From NCBI RefSeq assembly GCF_001441615.1, contig NZ_LAXJ01000019.1, positions 1 to 64,000 on the forward strand: 64,000 bases of DNA, in the 5' to 3' direction. The position numbers and the translations under genes are program-made. Of the stretch, positions 35,217-45,315 are shown in pieces; position 1 is the stretch's first letter; the number at the start of each line of letters is the position of its first letter. The notes below the pieces were generated by a model. The model worked only from the letters and a program-made list of their open reading frames with translations. It ran no database searches and was not told where the DNA came from. This DNA is from Roseovarius atlanticus. Its GTDB lineage: Bacteria > Pseudomonadota > Alphaproteobacteria > Rhodobacterales > Rhodobacteraceae.

Positions 35217-35339
35217 TCAGCTGATGATGGCCGAGGCCGAGAAAATCAGCGTGCCGACGAGGATACCGTAGACCAGGACCACCGACTGCCAGGTGGCACT
35301 GTGCATACGAAGTTCCCGGTTCAATTCATCGCGGGTCAT
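35217..35339 (-). CDS. Small single-span membrane protein, 40 residues (paralogue B)
   Basis: The protein starts MTRDELNRELRMHSATWQ, followed by a hydrophobic span (VVLVYGILVGTLIFSASAII) and ends S. AAAGGAGG stands 6 bases before the ATG, a strong ribosome site. It has the same length as paralogue A, 109 bases downstream, and shares the HSATWQ box. The retained pattern with diverged codons shows that both are real and under selection at the protein level. Confidence 0.82.
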   Translation of the reverse strand: MTRDELNRELRMHSATWQSVVLVYGILVGTLIFSASAIIS

Positions 35340-35341
35340 GA

Positions 35342-35527
35342 TGGCCTCCTTTGGCTGGCGGTCGTTTCATATCGAACGCGTCTGTGCGTTCGTACCATCC
35401 ACCTAGTCAAAAATTATGACGGCGCAATCCTTATTCGTTTCGAATTCTATGAAAATTGTGCATAGCCGCTCTGGCCGCAGAGCATGGCTGCGGAGATTCT
35501 GAAGAATTCCAATATTTTCAAAGCCTT
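35342..35527. other. Intergenic region upstream of the small membrane proteins
   Basis: About 190 AT-richer bases between the start of paralogue B and the end of carB, both on the minus strand. No ORF is supported. It probably holds the promoter of the small genes; no clear boxes were assigned. Confidence 0.4.
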
Positions 35528-35546
35528 GCGCGGGCCGGTCCCGCGC
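35528..35546 (-). terminator. Hairpin after carB
   Basis: GCGCGGG (35528-35534) with CCCGCGC (35540-35546), loop CCGGT, 14 bases after the carB stop on the minus strand. The following AAGGCTTTGAAAAT is only a weak T tract, so this may be a terminator or a 3' stabilising hairpin. Confidence 0.5.
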
Positions 35547-35559
35547 GAGGCATTTGCCA

Positions 35560-38500
35560 TCAGGCGACGCCCTGTAGCGGCAATACCACAAGGTCGCCCT
35601 CTTGCCGGGCCTTCATGGCCAGTGCGGCGGCATGGGCGGCGGCTGCGGTCGTGTAATAGGGGATCTTGTCGTAGAGCGCAACCGAGCGAATCTCGCGGCT
35701 GTCCTCGACGGCCTGGATGCCCTCGGTGGTGTTCATCACGAGGCTGATCTGCCCGTCCTTGAGCATGTCCACGATGTCGGGGCGGCCCTCGTAGACCTTG
35801 TTGACGACCTCGCAGGCGATACCGTGCGCTTCGAGGAAGGCGGCAGTGCCGCGGGTGGCGACGATGGCGAAGCCCAGATCGACGAGGATCTGAGCGGTTT
35901 CCACCAGCTGGGGCGTCTTGTCGTCGTCCTTGATCGAGAAGAACACCTTGCCGCCGTCGGGCAGCACGACGCCCGCGCCCATCTGCGCCTTGAGGAAGGC
36001 GCGGGGGAAGGAGACGTCCCAGCCCATGACCTCGCCCGTCGAGCGCATTTCCGGCCCCAGGATCGTGTCGACGCCGGGGAAGCGGGCGAAGGGCATCACC
36101 GCCTCCTTGACCGAGAACCAGGGCATCGCGGGGTCGGCGAGCGTCATCTGATCGGCCATGGGCAGGGTGCCGGGCTTGGTGTCCGACGGGTAGGCGCCGC
36201 GATGCGGGAAGGCCGAGAGCGGCTCGCCGGCCATGAGGCGCGCGGCGATGGAGGCGATGGCGCTGTCCGTGGCCTTGGCGACGAAGGGCACGGTGCGGCT
36301 GGCGCGGGGGTTCACCTCGATCAGGTAGATGTCGTCGCCCTGGACGGCGAACTGCACGTTCATCAGGCCCACGACATTCAGCGCCTTGGCGAGCGCGCGG
36401 GTCTGGGCGTCGATCTCGTCGATGATGTGCTGGGGCAGGGTGTGGGGCGGCAGGCAGCAGGCGCTGTCGCCGGAATGCACGCCGGCTTCTTCGATATGTT
36501 GCAGGATGCCGGCGACGTGGACATCGGTGCCGTCGGAAAGTGCATCGACGTCGCATTCGATGGCGCCGGAGAGGTAGCCGTCGAGCAGCACCGGGCTGTC
36601 GCCCGAGACGATCACGGCCTCGTTGATGTAGCGTTCGAGCTGGCCCATGTCGCGGACGATTTCCATCGCGCGGCCGCCCAGAACGTAGGAGGGGCGGATT
36701 ACCAGCGGGAAGCCGATTTCGTCAGCGATGGCCAGCGCCTCGGCGTCCGAGTGCGCGATGCCGTTCTTGGGCTGCTTGAGGTTCAGCTGGTGCACCAGCG
36801 CCTGAAACCGCTCGCGGTCTTCGGCGAGGTCGATGGCGTCGGGCGTGGTGCCGAGGATCGGGATGCCCTCGGCTTCGAGGTCGTTGGCAAGCTTGAGCGG
36901 GGTCTGGCCGCCGAACTGGACGATGACGCCGTGCAGGGTGCCGTTTTCCAGCTCGACCCGCAGGATTTCCATGACGTGCTCGAATGTGAGCGGCTCGAAA
37001 TAGAGGCGGTCGGAGGTGTCGTAGTCGGTCGAGACGGTCTCGGGGTTGCAGTTGACCATGATGGTCTCGTAGCCGGCATCCGTAAGCGCGAAACAGGCGT
37101 GACAGCAGCAATAGTCGAACTCGATCCCCTGGCCGATGCGGTTGGGGCCGCCGCCGAGGATGACGACCTTCTTGCGGTCGGAGGGGCGCGCCTCGCATTC
37201 CACCTCGCCCATCATCGGGGCCTCGTAGGTGGAGTACATGTAGGGAGTCTGGGCCTCGAATTCGGCGGCGCAGGTGTCGATGCGCTTGAACACGGCCACG
37301 ACGCCCTGCGCGTGGCGGGCGCGGCGTATGTCGGCCTCGGTAAAGCCGGTCAACTTGGCGAGGCGGGCGTCGGTGAAGCCCATCATCTTGAGGCGGCGCA
37401 GGCCCTTTTCGTCGGTGGGCAGGCCATCCTGCCGCACGGCGTCCTCGGCCTCGACGATTTCGCGGATGCGGGCGAGGAACCACGGATCATACTTTGTCGC
37501 GGCGAAGATCTCGTCATCCGACAGGCCGTGGCGCATGGCCTGGGCGATGGTGCGCATCCGGTCCGGGGTCTGCTGGCTGATCGCCTTGATGACGGCGGCC
37601 TTGGCGGTCGGATCGAGATCGGTGCCACTCGCCCCGGCCTCCGCGCCGGGGCCTCCGGCGGCGAGGTCCCCCCGGTTCAGGCCCGGGGCAGGCTGGGTCA
37701 AGCCCGGGACGGGAAGACCCGGAATGGCGATCTCGTCGAAACCGGTCAGGCCGGATTCCATCGACGCGAGCGCCTTTTGCAGGGATTCGTGGATGGTGCG
37801 GCCGATGGCCATGGCCTCGCCCACGGATTTCATCGCGGTGGTCAGGTGCGGCTCGGAACCGGGGAATTTCTCGAAGGCGAATTTGGGGATCTTGGTGACG
37901 ACATAGTCGATGGTCGGCTCGAAGCTGGCGGGCGTGACCTTGGTGATGTCGTTGTCGAGCTCGTCGAGCGTGTAGCCGACAGCGAGCTTGGCCGCGATTT
38001 TCGCAATCGGAAAGCCGGTGGCCTTGGACGCCAGCGCGGAGGAGCGGGAGACGCGCGGGTTCATCTCGATCACGACCATGCGGCCATCCTCGGGGTTGAT
38101 GGCCCATTGCACGTTGGAGCCGCCGGTTTCCACGCCGATCTCGCGCAGGACGGCGATGGAGCCGTTGCGCATGATCTGGTATTCCTTGTCGGTGAGCGTG
38201 AGGGCAGGCGCCACGGTGATCGAATCGCCGGTATGCACGCCCATCGGGTCGACGTTTTCGATGGAGCAGACGATGATGGCGTTGTCGGCGCGGTCGCGGA
38301 CGACCTCCATCTCGTATTCCTTCCAGCCCAAGAGCGACTCGTCGATCAGGATCTGGCTGACCGGCGAGGCGTCGAGGCCGGATTTGCAGTAATGCTCGTA
38401 ATCGGCGCGGTTATAGGCCACGCCGCCGCCGGTGCCGCCAAGGGTGTAGGCGGGGCGGATGATGGCAGGCAGGCCCACATGTTCGAGCGCGGCCATGCAT

Positions 38501-38961
38501 TCTTCCATGGTCTCGGCGATGGTGGCCTTGGGGTTTTCGATGCCCAGACGGTCCATCGCCTCGCGGAACAATTTGCGGTCCTCGGCCATCTCGATGGCCT
38601 CTCGGTTGGCGCCGATCAGCTCGACGCCGAATTTTTCCAGCACGCCCATGTCGGCCACCGCGAGCGCGGTGTTGAGGCCGGTCTGGCCGCCCATGGTGGG
38701 CAGGAGCGCGTCGGGGCGTTCCTTTTCGATGATCTTGGCCACCACCTCGGGCGTGATCGGCTCGATATAGGTGGCGTCGGCCAGCCCTGGGTCGGTCATG
38801 ATCGTGGCGGGGTTCGAGTTTACGAGGATGACGCGGTAGCCTTCCTCACGCAGCGCCTTGCAGGCCTGGGCGCCGGAATAGTCGAACTCGCAGGCCTGCC
38901 CGATGATGATGGGGCCGGCACCGATGATCATGATCGACTTGATATCGGTTCTTTTCGGCAT
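35560..38961 (-). CDS. carB: Carbamoyl-phosphate synthase large subunit
   Basis: Makes carbamoyl phosphate from ammonia, bicarbonate and 2 ATP for arginine and pyrimidine synthesis, with the CarA glutaminase (not in the window). The 1133 residues comprise two ATP-grasp halves ([16 protein letters not shown] in the first, [14 protein letters not shown] in the second) and the C-terminal allosteric MGS-like domain. It is longer than the 1073-residue E. coli protein, partly through an insertion at 416-452 described separately. The start [20 protein letters not shown] is at 38961. It may have its own promoter, TTGCGC...TATAAG, reading leftward near 39020-38990. Confidence 0.97.
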   Translation of the reverse strand: MPKRTDIKSIMIIGAGPIIIGQACEFDYSGAQACKALREEGYRVILVNSNPATIMTDPGLADATYIEPITPEVVAKIIEKERPDALLPTMGGQTGLNTALAVADMGVLEKFGVELIGANREAIEMAEDRKLFREAMDRLGIENPKATIAETMEECMAALEHVGLPAIIRPAYTLGGTGGGVAYNRADYEHYCKSGLDASPVSQILIDESLLGWKEYEMEVVRDRADNAIIVCSIENVDPMGVHTGDSITVAPALTLTDKEYQIMRNGSIAVLREIGVETGGSNVQWAINPEDGRMVVIEMNPRVSRSSALASKATGFPIAKIAAKLAVGYTLDELDNDITKVTPASFEPTIDYVVTKIPKFAFEKFPGSEPHLTTAMKSVGEAMAIGRTIHESLQKALASMESGLTGFDEIAIPGLPVPGLTQPAPGLNRGDLAAGGPGAEAGASGTDLDPTAKAAVIKAISQQTPDRMRTIAQAMRHGLSDDEIFAATKYDPWFLARIREIVEAEDAVRQDGLPTDEKGLRRLKMMGFTDARLAKLTGFTEADIRRARHAQGVVAVFKRIDTCAAEFEAQTPYMYSTYEAPMMGEVECEARPSDRKKVVILGGGPNRIGQGIEFDYCCCHACFALTDAGYETIMVNCNPETVSTDYDTSDRLYFEPLTFEHVMEILRVELENGTLHGVIVQFGGQTPLKLANDLEAEGIPILGTTPDAIDLAEDRERFQALVHQLNLKQPKNGIAHSDAEALAIADEIGFPLVIRPSYVLGGRAMEIVRDMGQLERYINEAVIVSGDSPVLLDGYLSGAIECDVDALSDGTDVHVAGILQHIEEAGVHSGDSACCLPPHTLPQHIIDEIDAQTRALAKALNVVGLMNVQFAVQGDDIYLIEVNPRASRTVPFVAKATDSAIASIAARLMAGEPLSAFPHRGAYPSDTKPGTLPMADQMTLADPAMPWFSVKEAVMPFARFPGVDTILGPEMRSTGEVMGWDVSFPRAFLKAQMGAGVVLPDGGKVFFSIKDDDKTPQLVETAQILVDLGFAIVATRGTAAFLEAHGIACEVVNKVYEGRPDIVDMLKDGQISLVMNTTEGIQAVEDSREIRSVALYDKIPYYTTAAAAHAAALAMKARQEGDLVVLPLQGVA
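37606..37716. repeat. Palindromic-repeat-derived insertion inside carB
   Basis: This 111-base segment encodes residues 416-452 ([20 protein letters not shown] then [17 protein letters not shown]) between FDEIAIPG and [15 protein letters not shown]. On the plus strand it holds GCCCCGG/CCGGGGC (37631-37637 with 37646-37652), GAGGTCC, and GGGTCAAGCCCGGGACGGG (37695-37713), the latter two shared with the intergenic element at 44168-44195. It keeps the reading frame. Confidence 0.75.
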
Positions 38962-39113
38962 GTGATCCCCCGGTGCGGCGCAAATTGTTGGCCTTATATT
39001 CATTACGCGGGACAGCGCAAGGGGCATCGGTCTTTGCACGGGATGCGACGTATTTCGCAGTGCACTCGGGGCCGCGATTGCATAGATATCCAGCCAAAGC
39101 GAAGGGAAGCCGC

Positions 39114-40238
39114 GTGCGAATCCGTTTTGATCATGGCCCCGAGGGGAGCGAATGCGCGTTCGAGCGCCCGGTCGAGGTGATCTCGGCGCGGGAGGCGGAG
39201 GATGTGCCCGCTGCGCTGGAGGCGATGGACGCGGCGCGGGCGGCCGGGCTGTGGCTGGCGGGATTCGCGAGCTACGAGCTTGGCTATGCGCTGGAGCCGA
39301 AGCTGGGGCACTTGATGCCCGCGCGGCGGCGGGTGCCGCTGGTGCAGTTCGGCGTGTACGAGGGGTTTGGGCCGGCGGCGGAGCTGCCGGAGCCTGCCGG
39401 GAGGCTGGACCATTTCGTGCCGCTTTGGTCGGAGGCGCGGTACAAGCAGGCGTTCGAGGCGGTCCATGCGCATATCTGCGCGGGCGATTTCTATCAGGCG
39501 AACCTGACATTCGCCTGCAGGATGGAGGCGGTGGGGACGCCGGGCGAGATATATGCCGCGCTGGCCGCGATACAGCCGGTGCGGTTCGGGGCGATGATCG
39601 AGGCCGAGGGGCTGCCCGCGATCCTGTCCCGGTCGCCGGAGCTGTTTTTTCGCACCGATGGGGCGGGGGGCATCGAGACCAAGCCGATGAAGGGCACGCA
39701 GCCGCGCAGTGACGATGCGGAGGAGGACGCGCGGCGCTGCCGGTTCCTGATGGAGGATGAAAAGAACCGCGCCGAGAACCTGATGATCGTGGATCTGTTG
39801 CGCAACGACCTGGGGCGGATCTGCGAGATCGGCAGTATCGAGGTGCCGGAGCTGTTCACGGTGGAGAGCCTTGCCACCGTGCATCAGATGACCTCGCTGA
39901 TCCGGGGGCGGATGTTGGAAGGGACGGCGCTGTCTGGCGTGTTCCGGGCGCTTTTCCCGTGTGGGTCGATCACCGGCGCGCCCAAGGTGCGGGCGATGCA
40001 GATACTGGCGGGGCTGGAGGATGGCGCGCGCGATGTCTATTGCGGCACCATCGGCTGGGCCGCGCCGGACGGGCGGTCGGAGTTCAACGTGGCGATCCGC
40101 AGTTTGCTTGTGGAGGACGGACGTGCGACGCTGAACGTGGGCGGTGGCGTGGTCTATGACAGCACCGCCGCGTCGGAATACGAGGAAGCCCTATGGAAAG
40201 CCCGCTTTGCCCGCCGGCTGATCGCGGATTTCGCCTGA
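39114..40238 (+). CDS. pabB: Aminodeoxychorismate synthase component I
   Basis: Converts chorismate with ammonia to aminodeoxychorismate on the way to folate. The 374 residues show the chorismate-binding core: [38 protein letters not shown] and [15 protein letters not shown]. The start is GTG at 39114, 7 bases after GAAGGGA; the frame is open upstream but overlaps the carB promoter region. PabB of this short type lacks the N-terminal region of TrpE. It overlaps the next gene by 46 bases. Confidence 0.9.
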   Translation: MRIRFDHGPEGSECAFERPVEVISAREAEDVPAALEAMDAARAAGLWLAGFASYELGYALEPKLGHLMPARRRVPLVQFGVYEGFGPAAELPEPAGRLDHFVPLWSEARYKQAFEAVHAHICAGDFYQANLTFACRMEAVGTPGEIYAALAAIQPVRFGAMIEAEGLPAILSRSPELFFRTDGAGGIETKPMKGTQPRSDDAEEDARRCRFLMEDEKNRAENLMIVDLLRNDLGRICEIGSIEVPELFTVESLATVHQMTSLIRGRMLEGTALSGVFRALFPCGSITGAPKVRAMQILAGLEDGARDVYCGTIGWAAPDGRSEFNVAIRSLLVEDGRATLNVGGGVVYDSTAASEYEEALWKARFARRLIADFA

Positions 40239-40831
40239 TCGAGACCGGGCTGTGGACGCCTGATGAAGGGTTGCACCGCAAGGCGCTGCACCTGGAGCGT
40301 TTGCGGGCGAGCGCGGCGCGGCTGGGGATCGAGATCGCCGGGCTGGATGCGGCGCTTGAGGCGGTCGAGGCCAGCGGGCCAAGACGGTTGCGGCTGACGG
40401 TGGATGTGGAGGGCAAGGTGGAGGTTACCTTGCACGAGTTCACGCCCGAGCCGGAGGGGCGGGCGTGGCGGCTGGCGGTGTCGGACACGCGGCTGATCGC
40501 GACCGACCCCTGGTTGACGGTCAAGAGCACCGAGCGCGAGTTGTATGACCGGACGCGCGCAGACTTGCCCGAGGGGGTGGAGGAAGTGATCTTTCTCAAC
40601 TCGGATGGCGCGGTCTGCGAGGGGACGATCACCAATATTTTCGTTGACCGGGGCGACGGGTTGGAGACGCCGTCGCTGAGTTGCGGTGTGTTGCCCGGTG
40701 TACTGCGCGCGAGCCTGATCGCGGAGGGCCGGGCGCGGGAGGCGGTGCTGACGCCGGCCGACCTGGCCGGGGCGCGGGCGCTTTACGTGGGCAATGCGCT
40801 GCGCGGGTTGATCCCGGCGCGGCTGGTTTAG
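40193..40831 (+). CDS. pabC: Aminotransferase class IV, probable aminodeoxychorismate lyase
   Basis: A PLP-dependent fold-IV enzyme of 212 residues, shorter than the usual 270. The PLP Lys is in LTVKSTERELYD; the conserved Glu region is NSDGAVCEGTITNIFV. Its place directly after pabB, with a 46-base overlap in another frame, supports the lyase step that yields 4-aminobenzoate. The overlap is long but the alternative starts would cut the conserved RLIETGLW region. A branched-chain or D-amino acid aminotransferase is the alternative. Confidence 0.8.
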   Translation: MESPLCPPADRGFRLIETGLWTPDEGLHRKALHLERLRASAARLGIEIAGLDAALEAVEASGPRRLRLTVDVEGKVEVTLHEFTPEPEGRAWRLAVSDTRLIATDPWLTVKSTERELYDRTRADLPEGVEEVIFLNSDGAVCEGTITNIFVDRGDGLETPSLSCGVLPGVLRASLIAEGRAREAVLTPADLAGARALYVGNALRGLIPARLV

Positions 40832-40834
40832 CCG

Positions 40835-42067
40835 TTATTCTGCCGCGTGGCGTAGCTCTTCGGCGGCGGCATCGCTGTAGAGATAGTCGCGGGTGAGCGG
40901 CACGGCGTCCTGCCGGCGCGAGAGCTGGAACTGGAACACGACCTGGCTGTTGTAGCGGAACGTCGCCTCGCAGGCGAGAAGGTAGTAGCGCCACATGCGG
41001 CAGAAGCGGTCGTCATAGAGTTCGCGGGCGCGGTCTATGTTGGCCATGAAGCGGTCGTACCAGTGGCACAGCGTTTCGGCGTAATGCAGGCGCCAGACCT
41101 CGATATCGCAGCTGTGCAGGTCGTTGACCTCGATCGCGCGGGTCGCCTCGGAGAGAGCGGGGCAATAGCCGCCGGGGAAGATGTATTTCAGGATCCACGG
41201 GTTGGTGGTGCCGGGCGGGTCGGTGTGGCCGATGGTGTGGATGAGGGCGACGCCATCCTCGGCCAAGAGGTCGTGCACGGTGCGGAAATATTCGCGGTAA
41301 TGCGGCACGCCCACATGCTCGAACATGCCCACGGAGACGATGCGGTCGAAGGTGCCGGTGACGGCGCGGTAATCCATCAGGTGGAACTGGACCTTGTCGG
41401 ACAGCCCCGCCTCGGCGGCGCGGCGCGTGGCCAGCGCGTGCTGTTCCTCGGACAGCGTCACGCCCACGACCGTGACGCCGTAATCGCGCGCGAGCGTCAG
41501 CGCCATGCCGCCCCAGCCGCAGCCGATGTCGAGCACGCGCATCCCGGGTTTCAGTAAAAGCTTGCGGGCGATGTGGTGTTTCTTGGCCTCCTGCGCCTCT
41601 TCCAGCGTCATGTCGGGGCGGGCGAAATAGGCGCAGGAATATTGCCGGTCCTTGTCGAGGAAGAGGTCGTAAAGCTCTCCCGAGAGGTCGTAGTGGTGGG
41701 CCACGTTGGCCTTCGACCGCTTGGCCGGGTTGAACTGTTTCAACCAACGGCCGGCGTGGCGCATCAGGTCGAGCGGGCGGTGGAACCACGGGCTGCCCTG
41801 GCGGGCGATGTTGTCGACCGCGAGGCTGAGAAAGCCGCGCAGGTCGTCATCCGCGAGCGTGAGCGTGCCATCCATGTAGCCTTCGCCGACGGCCAGTTCG
41901 GGCGACAGGATGATCTTGCGGGGCAGGGTGGGGTCGTGAAGGGTCATCGCGACGGAAGGCGTACCGCCGTCGCCATAGCGCCGCGTGGTGCCGTCGGGAT
42001 AGGTCAGGCTGAAATCGCCTTTGCGAAAGAGATGTGTGACGAACACATCGAGCATCTTGGTCCACAT
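40835..42067 (-). CDS. Cyclopropane-fatty-acyl-phospholipid synthase family methyltransferase
   Basis: SAM-dependent enzyme acting on unsaturated phospholipid acyl chains at the membrane. The 410 residues include the N-terminal CFA domain (about 1-110), YDLSGELYDLFLDKDRQYSC (126-145), the SAM motif VLDIGCGWGGMALTLARDYG (about 179-198), and the C-terminal catalytic part. The protein ends 4 bases from pabC on the other strand. Cfa proper and related methyltransferases (for example UfaA or 11-methyl furan fatty acid enzymes) cannot be told apart by eye. Confidence 0.88.
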   Translation of the reverse strand: MWTKMLDVFVTHLFRKGDFSLTYPDGTTRRYGDGGTPSVAMTLHDPTLPRKIILSPELAVGEGYMDGTLTLADDDLRGFLSLAVDNIARQGSPWFHRPLDLMRHAGRWLKQFNPAKRSKANVAHHYDLSGELYDLFLDKDRQYSCAYFARPDMTLEEAQEAKKHHIARKLLLKPGMRVLDIGCGWGGMALTLARDYGVTVVGVTLSEEQHALATRRAAEAGLSDKVQFHLMDYRAVTGTFDRIVSVGMFEHVGVPHYREYFRTVHDLLAEDGVALIHTIGHTDPPGTTNPWILKYIFPGGYCPALSEATRAIEVNDLHSCDIEVWRLHYAETLCHWYDRFMANIDRARELYDDRFCRMWRYYLLACEATFRYNSQVVFQFQLSRRQDAVPLTRDYLYSDAAAEELRHAAE

Positions 42068-42333
42068 GGCTCACCCCCATTTCTTCGCGCGCCCGCAGTG
42101 GCGCATCTGCTGGTGAGAAACCTGCCGGTGTCGCGGTTTTCCGCGTCTTTTCCGCTCGATAGCCGGAATCTTTGCGCAAAATTAACTTTCTGTAAATGTT
42201 TTAAGACGGGCCCGGGTTCCGCACGGGCGGGAAATAGCCTTGCAGGCCTTGACTTTGCCGCCCCGCCAAGGTGTATCGGCGCGAACCGAATTGCACGCGA
42301 AATGGGCAGTTTCAGCCGCCCGGAGAGGACCTC
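42068..42333 (+). promoter_or_regulatory. Divergent region between the Cfa-type gene and aspS
   Basis: About 265 bases without a gene. A probable aspS promoter is TTGACT (42249-42254), 17-base spacer, TGTATC (42272-42277). AT-rich sequence at 42178-42205 (AATTAACTTTCTGTAAATG) probably belongs to the divergent promoter; it contains TTAA-N7-TAAA, one base off a CtrA pair. Confidence 0.5.
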
Positions 42334-44112
42334 ATGCACGCATATCGCAGCCATACCTGCGCCGAGCTGACGAAATCGAATGTCGGGGACAGTGTTCGCC
42401 TGTCGGGCTGGGTGCACCGGATCCGCGACCATGGCGGGGTGCTGTTCATCGATCTGCGCGACCATTACGGCATGACGCAGGTGCTGTGCGATCCCGACAG
42501 CGCGGTGTTCTCCGAGGTCGAGAAACTGCGCAGCGAGTGGTGCATCCGTATCGATGGCGAGGTGAAGGCGCGCGACGAGAGCCTTGTGAACCCCAAGATC
42601 CCCACCGGCGAGATCGAGGTGTTCATTCGGGATGTCGAGGTGCTGGGCAGTGCCAAGGAACTGCCGCTGATCGTCTTTGGGGACCAGGAATACCCCGAGG
42701 AAACGCGGCTGCGTTATCGCTACCTGGACCTGCGGCGCGAGGCGATGCAGGAGAACATGAAGCTGCGCTCGGACGTGGTGGCCAGCATCCGGCGGCGGAT
42801 GTGGGACATTGGCTTTCGCGAGTACCAGACGCCGATCATCACGGCATCGAGCCCAGAGGGGGCGCGCGACTTTCTGGTGCCGTCGCGCCTGCATCCCGGC
42901 AAGTTCTATGCGCTGCCGCAGGCGCCGCAGCAGTTCAAGCAGCTGATCATGGTCAGCGGCTTTGACAAGTATTTCCAGATCGCGCCGTGTTTCCGCGACG
43001 AGGACCCGCGCGCCGACCGCTCGCCCACGGATTTCTACCAGCTGGACATGGAGATGTCGTTTGTCGAGCAGCAGGACGTGTTCGACACGATCCAGCCGGT
43101 CATCAAGGGTCTGTTCGAGGAATTCGGCGGCGGCAAGGCGGTGGACGAAGAGTGGGAGCAGATCTCTTACCGCGATGCGGCGCTGTGGTATGGCACCGAC
43201 AAGCCGGACCTGCGCAACCCGATCAAGATGCAGGACGTGAGCGAGCATTTCCGTGGCTCGGGCTTTGCCATCTTCGCCAAGCTTTTGGAGCAGGACGGCA
43301 CCGAAATTCGTGCCATTCCCGCGCCCACGGGCGGCAGCCGCAAGTTCTGTGACCGGATGAATGCGTTCGCGCAGAAAGAGGGCCTGCCGGGGATGGGGTA
43401 TATCTTCTGGCGGGACCAGGGCGACGGGATGGAAGCCGCCGGGCCCTTGGCCAAGAATATCGGCCCCGAACGCACGGAGGCCATTCGCGAGCAATTGGGC
43501 CTTGGCGTGGGCGATGCGGCGTTTTTCCTGGGTGGCAAGCCGGCCGCGTTCGAGCGCGTGGCGGGCAAGGCGCGGGTGACGATCGGCGAGGAGCTTGGCC
43601 TGACGGACGAGAACCGCTTTGCCTTTGCCTGGATCGTGGATTTCCCGATGTACGAGGCCGACGAGGAGTCGGGTGAGATCGACTTTTCGCACAACCCGTT
43701 TTCGATGCCGCAGGGCGGGATCGAGGCGCTTGAGGGCGACCCGCTGAAGGTGCTGGGGTACCAGTACGACCTGAGCTGCAACGGCTATGAGCTGGTGTCG
43801 GGCGCGATCCGGAACCACAAGCTGGAGACGATGATCAAGGCGTTCGAGCTGGCGGGCTATGACGAGGCGGAAGTGCGCAAGCGGTTCGGCGGCATGGTCG
43901 GTGCATTTCAGTACGGCGCGCCGCCGCACGGGGGTTGTGCTGCGGGGATCGACCGGATCGTAATGCTGCTGGCGGATGAGCAGAATATCCGCGAGGTGAT
44001 CATGTTCCCGATGAACCAGCGCGCCGAGGACCTGATGATGAACGCGCCGAGCGAGCCGGCCAGTGATCAGTTGATGGAGTTGGGTTTGCGCGTTTTGCCG
44101 CGCGAGGAGTAG
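42334..44112 (+). CDS. aspS: Aspartyl-tRNA synthetase
   Basis: Class II synthetase of 592 residues. Visible parts are the anticodon-binding OB domain ([20 protein letters not shown], about 27-46), class II motif 2 ([20 protein letters not shown]) and motif 3 ([20 protein letters not shown]). The length fits the bacterial type with the inserted GAD domain. The ATG at 42334 follows CGGAGAGGAC. Alphaproteobacterial forms are often non-discriminating (they also charge tRNA-Asn), which cannot be decided here. Confidence 0.97.
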   Translation: MHAYRSHTCAELTKSNVGDSVRLSGWVHRIRDHGGVLFIDLRDHYGMTQVLCDPDSAVFSEVEKLRSEWCIRIDGEVKARDESLVNPKIPTGEIEVFIRDVEVLGSAKELPLIVFGDQEYPEETRLRYRYLDLRREAMQENMKLRSDVVASIRRRMWDIGFREYQTPIITASSPEGARDFLVPSRLHPGKFYALPQAPQQFKQLIMVSGFDKYFQIAPCFRDEDPRADRSPTDFYQLDMEMSFVEQQDVFDTIQPVIKGLFEEFGGGKAVDEEWEQISYRDAALWYGTDKPDLRNPIKMQDVSEHFRGSGFAIFAKLLEQDGTEIRAIPAPTGGSRKFCDRMNAFAQKEGLPGMGYIFWRDQGDGMEAAGPLAKNIGPERTEAIREQLGLGVGDAAFFLGGKPAAFERVAGKARVTIGEELGLTDENRFAFAWIVDFPMYEADEESGEIDFSHNPFSMPQGGIEALEGDPLKVLGYQYDLSCNGYELVSGAIRNHKLETMIKAFELAGYDEAEVRKRFGGMVGAFQYGAPPHGGCAAGIDRIVMLLADEQNIREVIMFPMNQRAEDLMMNAPSEPASDQLMELGLRVLPREE

Positions 44113-44135
44113 GCCGCGAGGCGTGAGGCGGGGGC

Positions 44136-44159
44136 GCGTGGGTTTTCACCCACCCTACG
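44136..44159. repeat. GTGGGGT-type palindrome, copy 9
   Basis: GCGTGGGT and ACCCACC around TTTC, then CTACG. It lies 24 bases after aspS and next to the CCCGGG element at 44168. Confidence 0.8.
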
Positions 44160-44167
44160 GGATTGGA

Positions 44168-44195
44168 GAGGTCCCGGGTCAAGCCCGGGACGGGG
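44168..44195. repeat. CCCGGGTCAAG palindrome
   Basis: TCCCGGG (44172-44178) and CCCGGGA (44184-44190) around TCAAG, followed by CGGGG. The right half recurs in the carB insertion (37695-37713) and at 6665-6683. Confidence 0.65.
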
Positions 44196-44220
44196 GCATT
44201 CGGGCGGGCTAGATCGGTTT

Positions 44221-44658
44221 TCAACCCATCCCTTTGTCTTGCAATTCCTGTTTGGCGCTTTGCGATTTCTTGAGGTCCAGGCCCATGCCGCGCAGCACCG
44301 CATCGGTCTTGGAAAACTGGAGGTCGGCGTATTCCACCACCTGGATGCGGTTGCCCCATGGGTCGCGCAGGTCAAGAAAGTCGGTCTCCATCACCTCGGC
44401 CCCGGCGGCGCGGGCGAGGTCGCGCACGCGGGAGCGGTCGTCGACCACAAGGCCGAAGTGACGGTGTTCGTCCCGGGGTTGGGTCTTGTCTTCGAAAAGG
44501 CCGATGAACTGGTCGCCCATGTCGAGGAACGCGTGGCCGTCGCCGCGTCCGCGCAACTCGAAGTCGAAGATGGCGCGCCAGAACTCCAGCGCGGCCTCGA
44601 GATCGCCGACTTCGAGGACGATGTGGTTGACGCCGACAAGGCGGGGTTTGTCCGGCAC
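44221..44658 (-). CDS. VOC (glyoxalase/dioxygenase superfamily) protein
   Basis: A 145-residue protein with two beta-alpha-beta-beta-beta units. Candidate metal ligands are H12 (VNHIVLEV), a His in DEHRHFGL, and E109 in RIQVVEYADL. It could be a lyase, a dioxygenase or a resistance protein; nothing nearby gives the substrate. It follows the hemerythrin gene after 11 bases on the same strand, so the two are probably co-transcribed. Confidence 0.75.
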   Translation of the reverse strand: MPDKPRLVGVNHIVLEVGDLEAALEFWRAIFDFELRGRGDGHAFLDMGDQFIGLFEDKTQPRDEHRHFGLVVDDRSRVRDLARAAGAEVMETDFLDLRDPWGNRIQVVEYADLQFSKTDAVLRGMGLDLKKSQSAKQELQDKGMG

Positions 44659-44669
44659 GCGGGGCTCCT

Positions 44670-45146
44670 TCAGTCTTCCAGGCTGTCTTCGCGCTTGTCG
44701 TCGATCAGGCCGCGTTCCTTGGATTTCCGTTTCTCGAAGCGTTCGCCGTAGCCTTCGATCTCGTCTTCGGGGATGACGTCCTGCGCGCGGGCGAAGACCT
44801 CGTCCTCTTCCTCGTCCATGTGGTGTTCGTAGTCGTGCTTGAGCGTCTTGAACCGGTTCAGCCAGCCGGGTGACGCCATGTCGCCCTCGTTCAGCTCTTC
44901 CATTATGTCGTCGAGCTGCTGGTGTTCATGCACCGAGTGGCGCGCGGCGTCCTGGCCCCAGGTCTTGGAGATGAGCTTGGAATAGAACGTCTCTTCCTCG
45001 GCGGCGGCGTGCGATTTCACATCCTCGTAGAACTCCTTCCACGCGGATTTGCGGTCGTCGCTGTCGCCGGTGGTGTCTTCGATCCGGGTGAGCAGGGCGC
45101 GGTGGTTGTCGTGGTCGGCGCGGATGGCGTCGTAGATGCTGGGCAT
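44670..45146 (-). CDS. Hemerythrin-like (HHE) domain protein
   Basis: A 158-residue four-helix protein. The carboxylate and His ligands of a diiron site are visible: DHDNHRALL (10-18), HAAAEEETFY (about 45-54), HEHQQLDDIM (about 72-81) and HDYEHHMDEEEDEVFARA (about 105-122). Such proteins bind oxygen or nitric oxide, or store iron. It is highly charged and cytoplasmic. It is divergent from the DUF1800 gene, sharing a promoter region of about 170 bases. Confidence 0.85.
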   Translation of the reverse strand: MPSIYDAIRADHDNHRALLTRIEDTTGDSDDRKSAWKEFYEDVKSHAAAEEETFYSKLISKTWGQDAARHSVHEHQQLDDIMEELNEGDMASPGWLNRFKTLKHDYEHHMDEEEDEVFARAQDVIPEDEIEGYGERFEKRKSKERGLIDDKREDSLED

Positions 45147-45315
45147 GGCTGGACCTCGGGTTTGGCTTTCGGGAGCGAACGCGCGGCATGGCGAGCGGGT
45201 TCCCGATCGATGCGTAACTTGTTGCCGAGCCGCGAGGGGACATAGAGCATGGCGCGTGGAATCCTGTAGGATGTCCCCTAGATGACTCGCATACGCGTTG
45301 CCGGAGAAAATGCCG

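Noticed and set aside
35602-39180. Long open frame on the plus strand opposite carB
   Set aside because: It is antisense to a clear, highly conserved gene, with a composition dictated by GC-rich codons of carB. No ribosome site or family resemblance.
40193-40238. Possible frameshift fusing pabB and pabC
   Set aside because: Both proteins are complete at the junction; the 46-base overlap with a separate ATG is an acceptable operon arrangement. Some bacteria have a PabB-PabC fusion, but here the frames differ.
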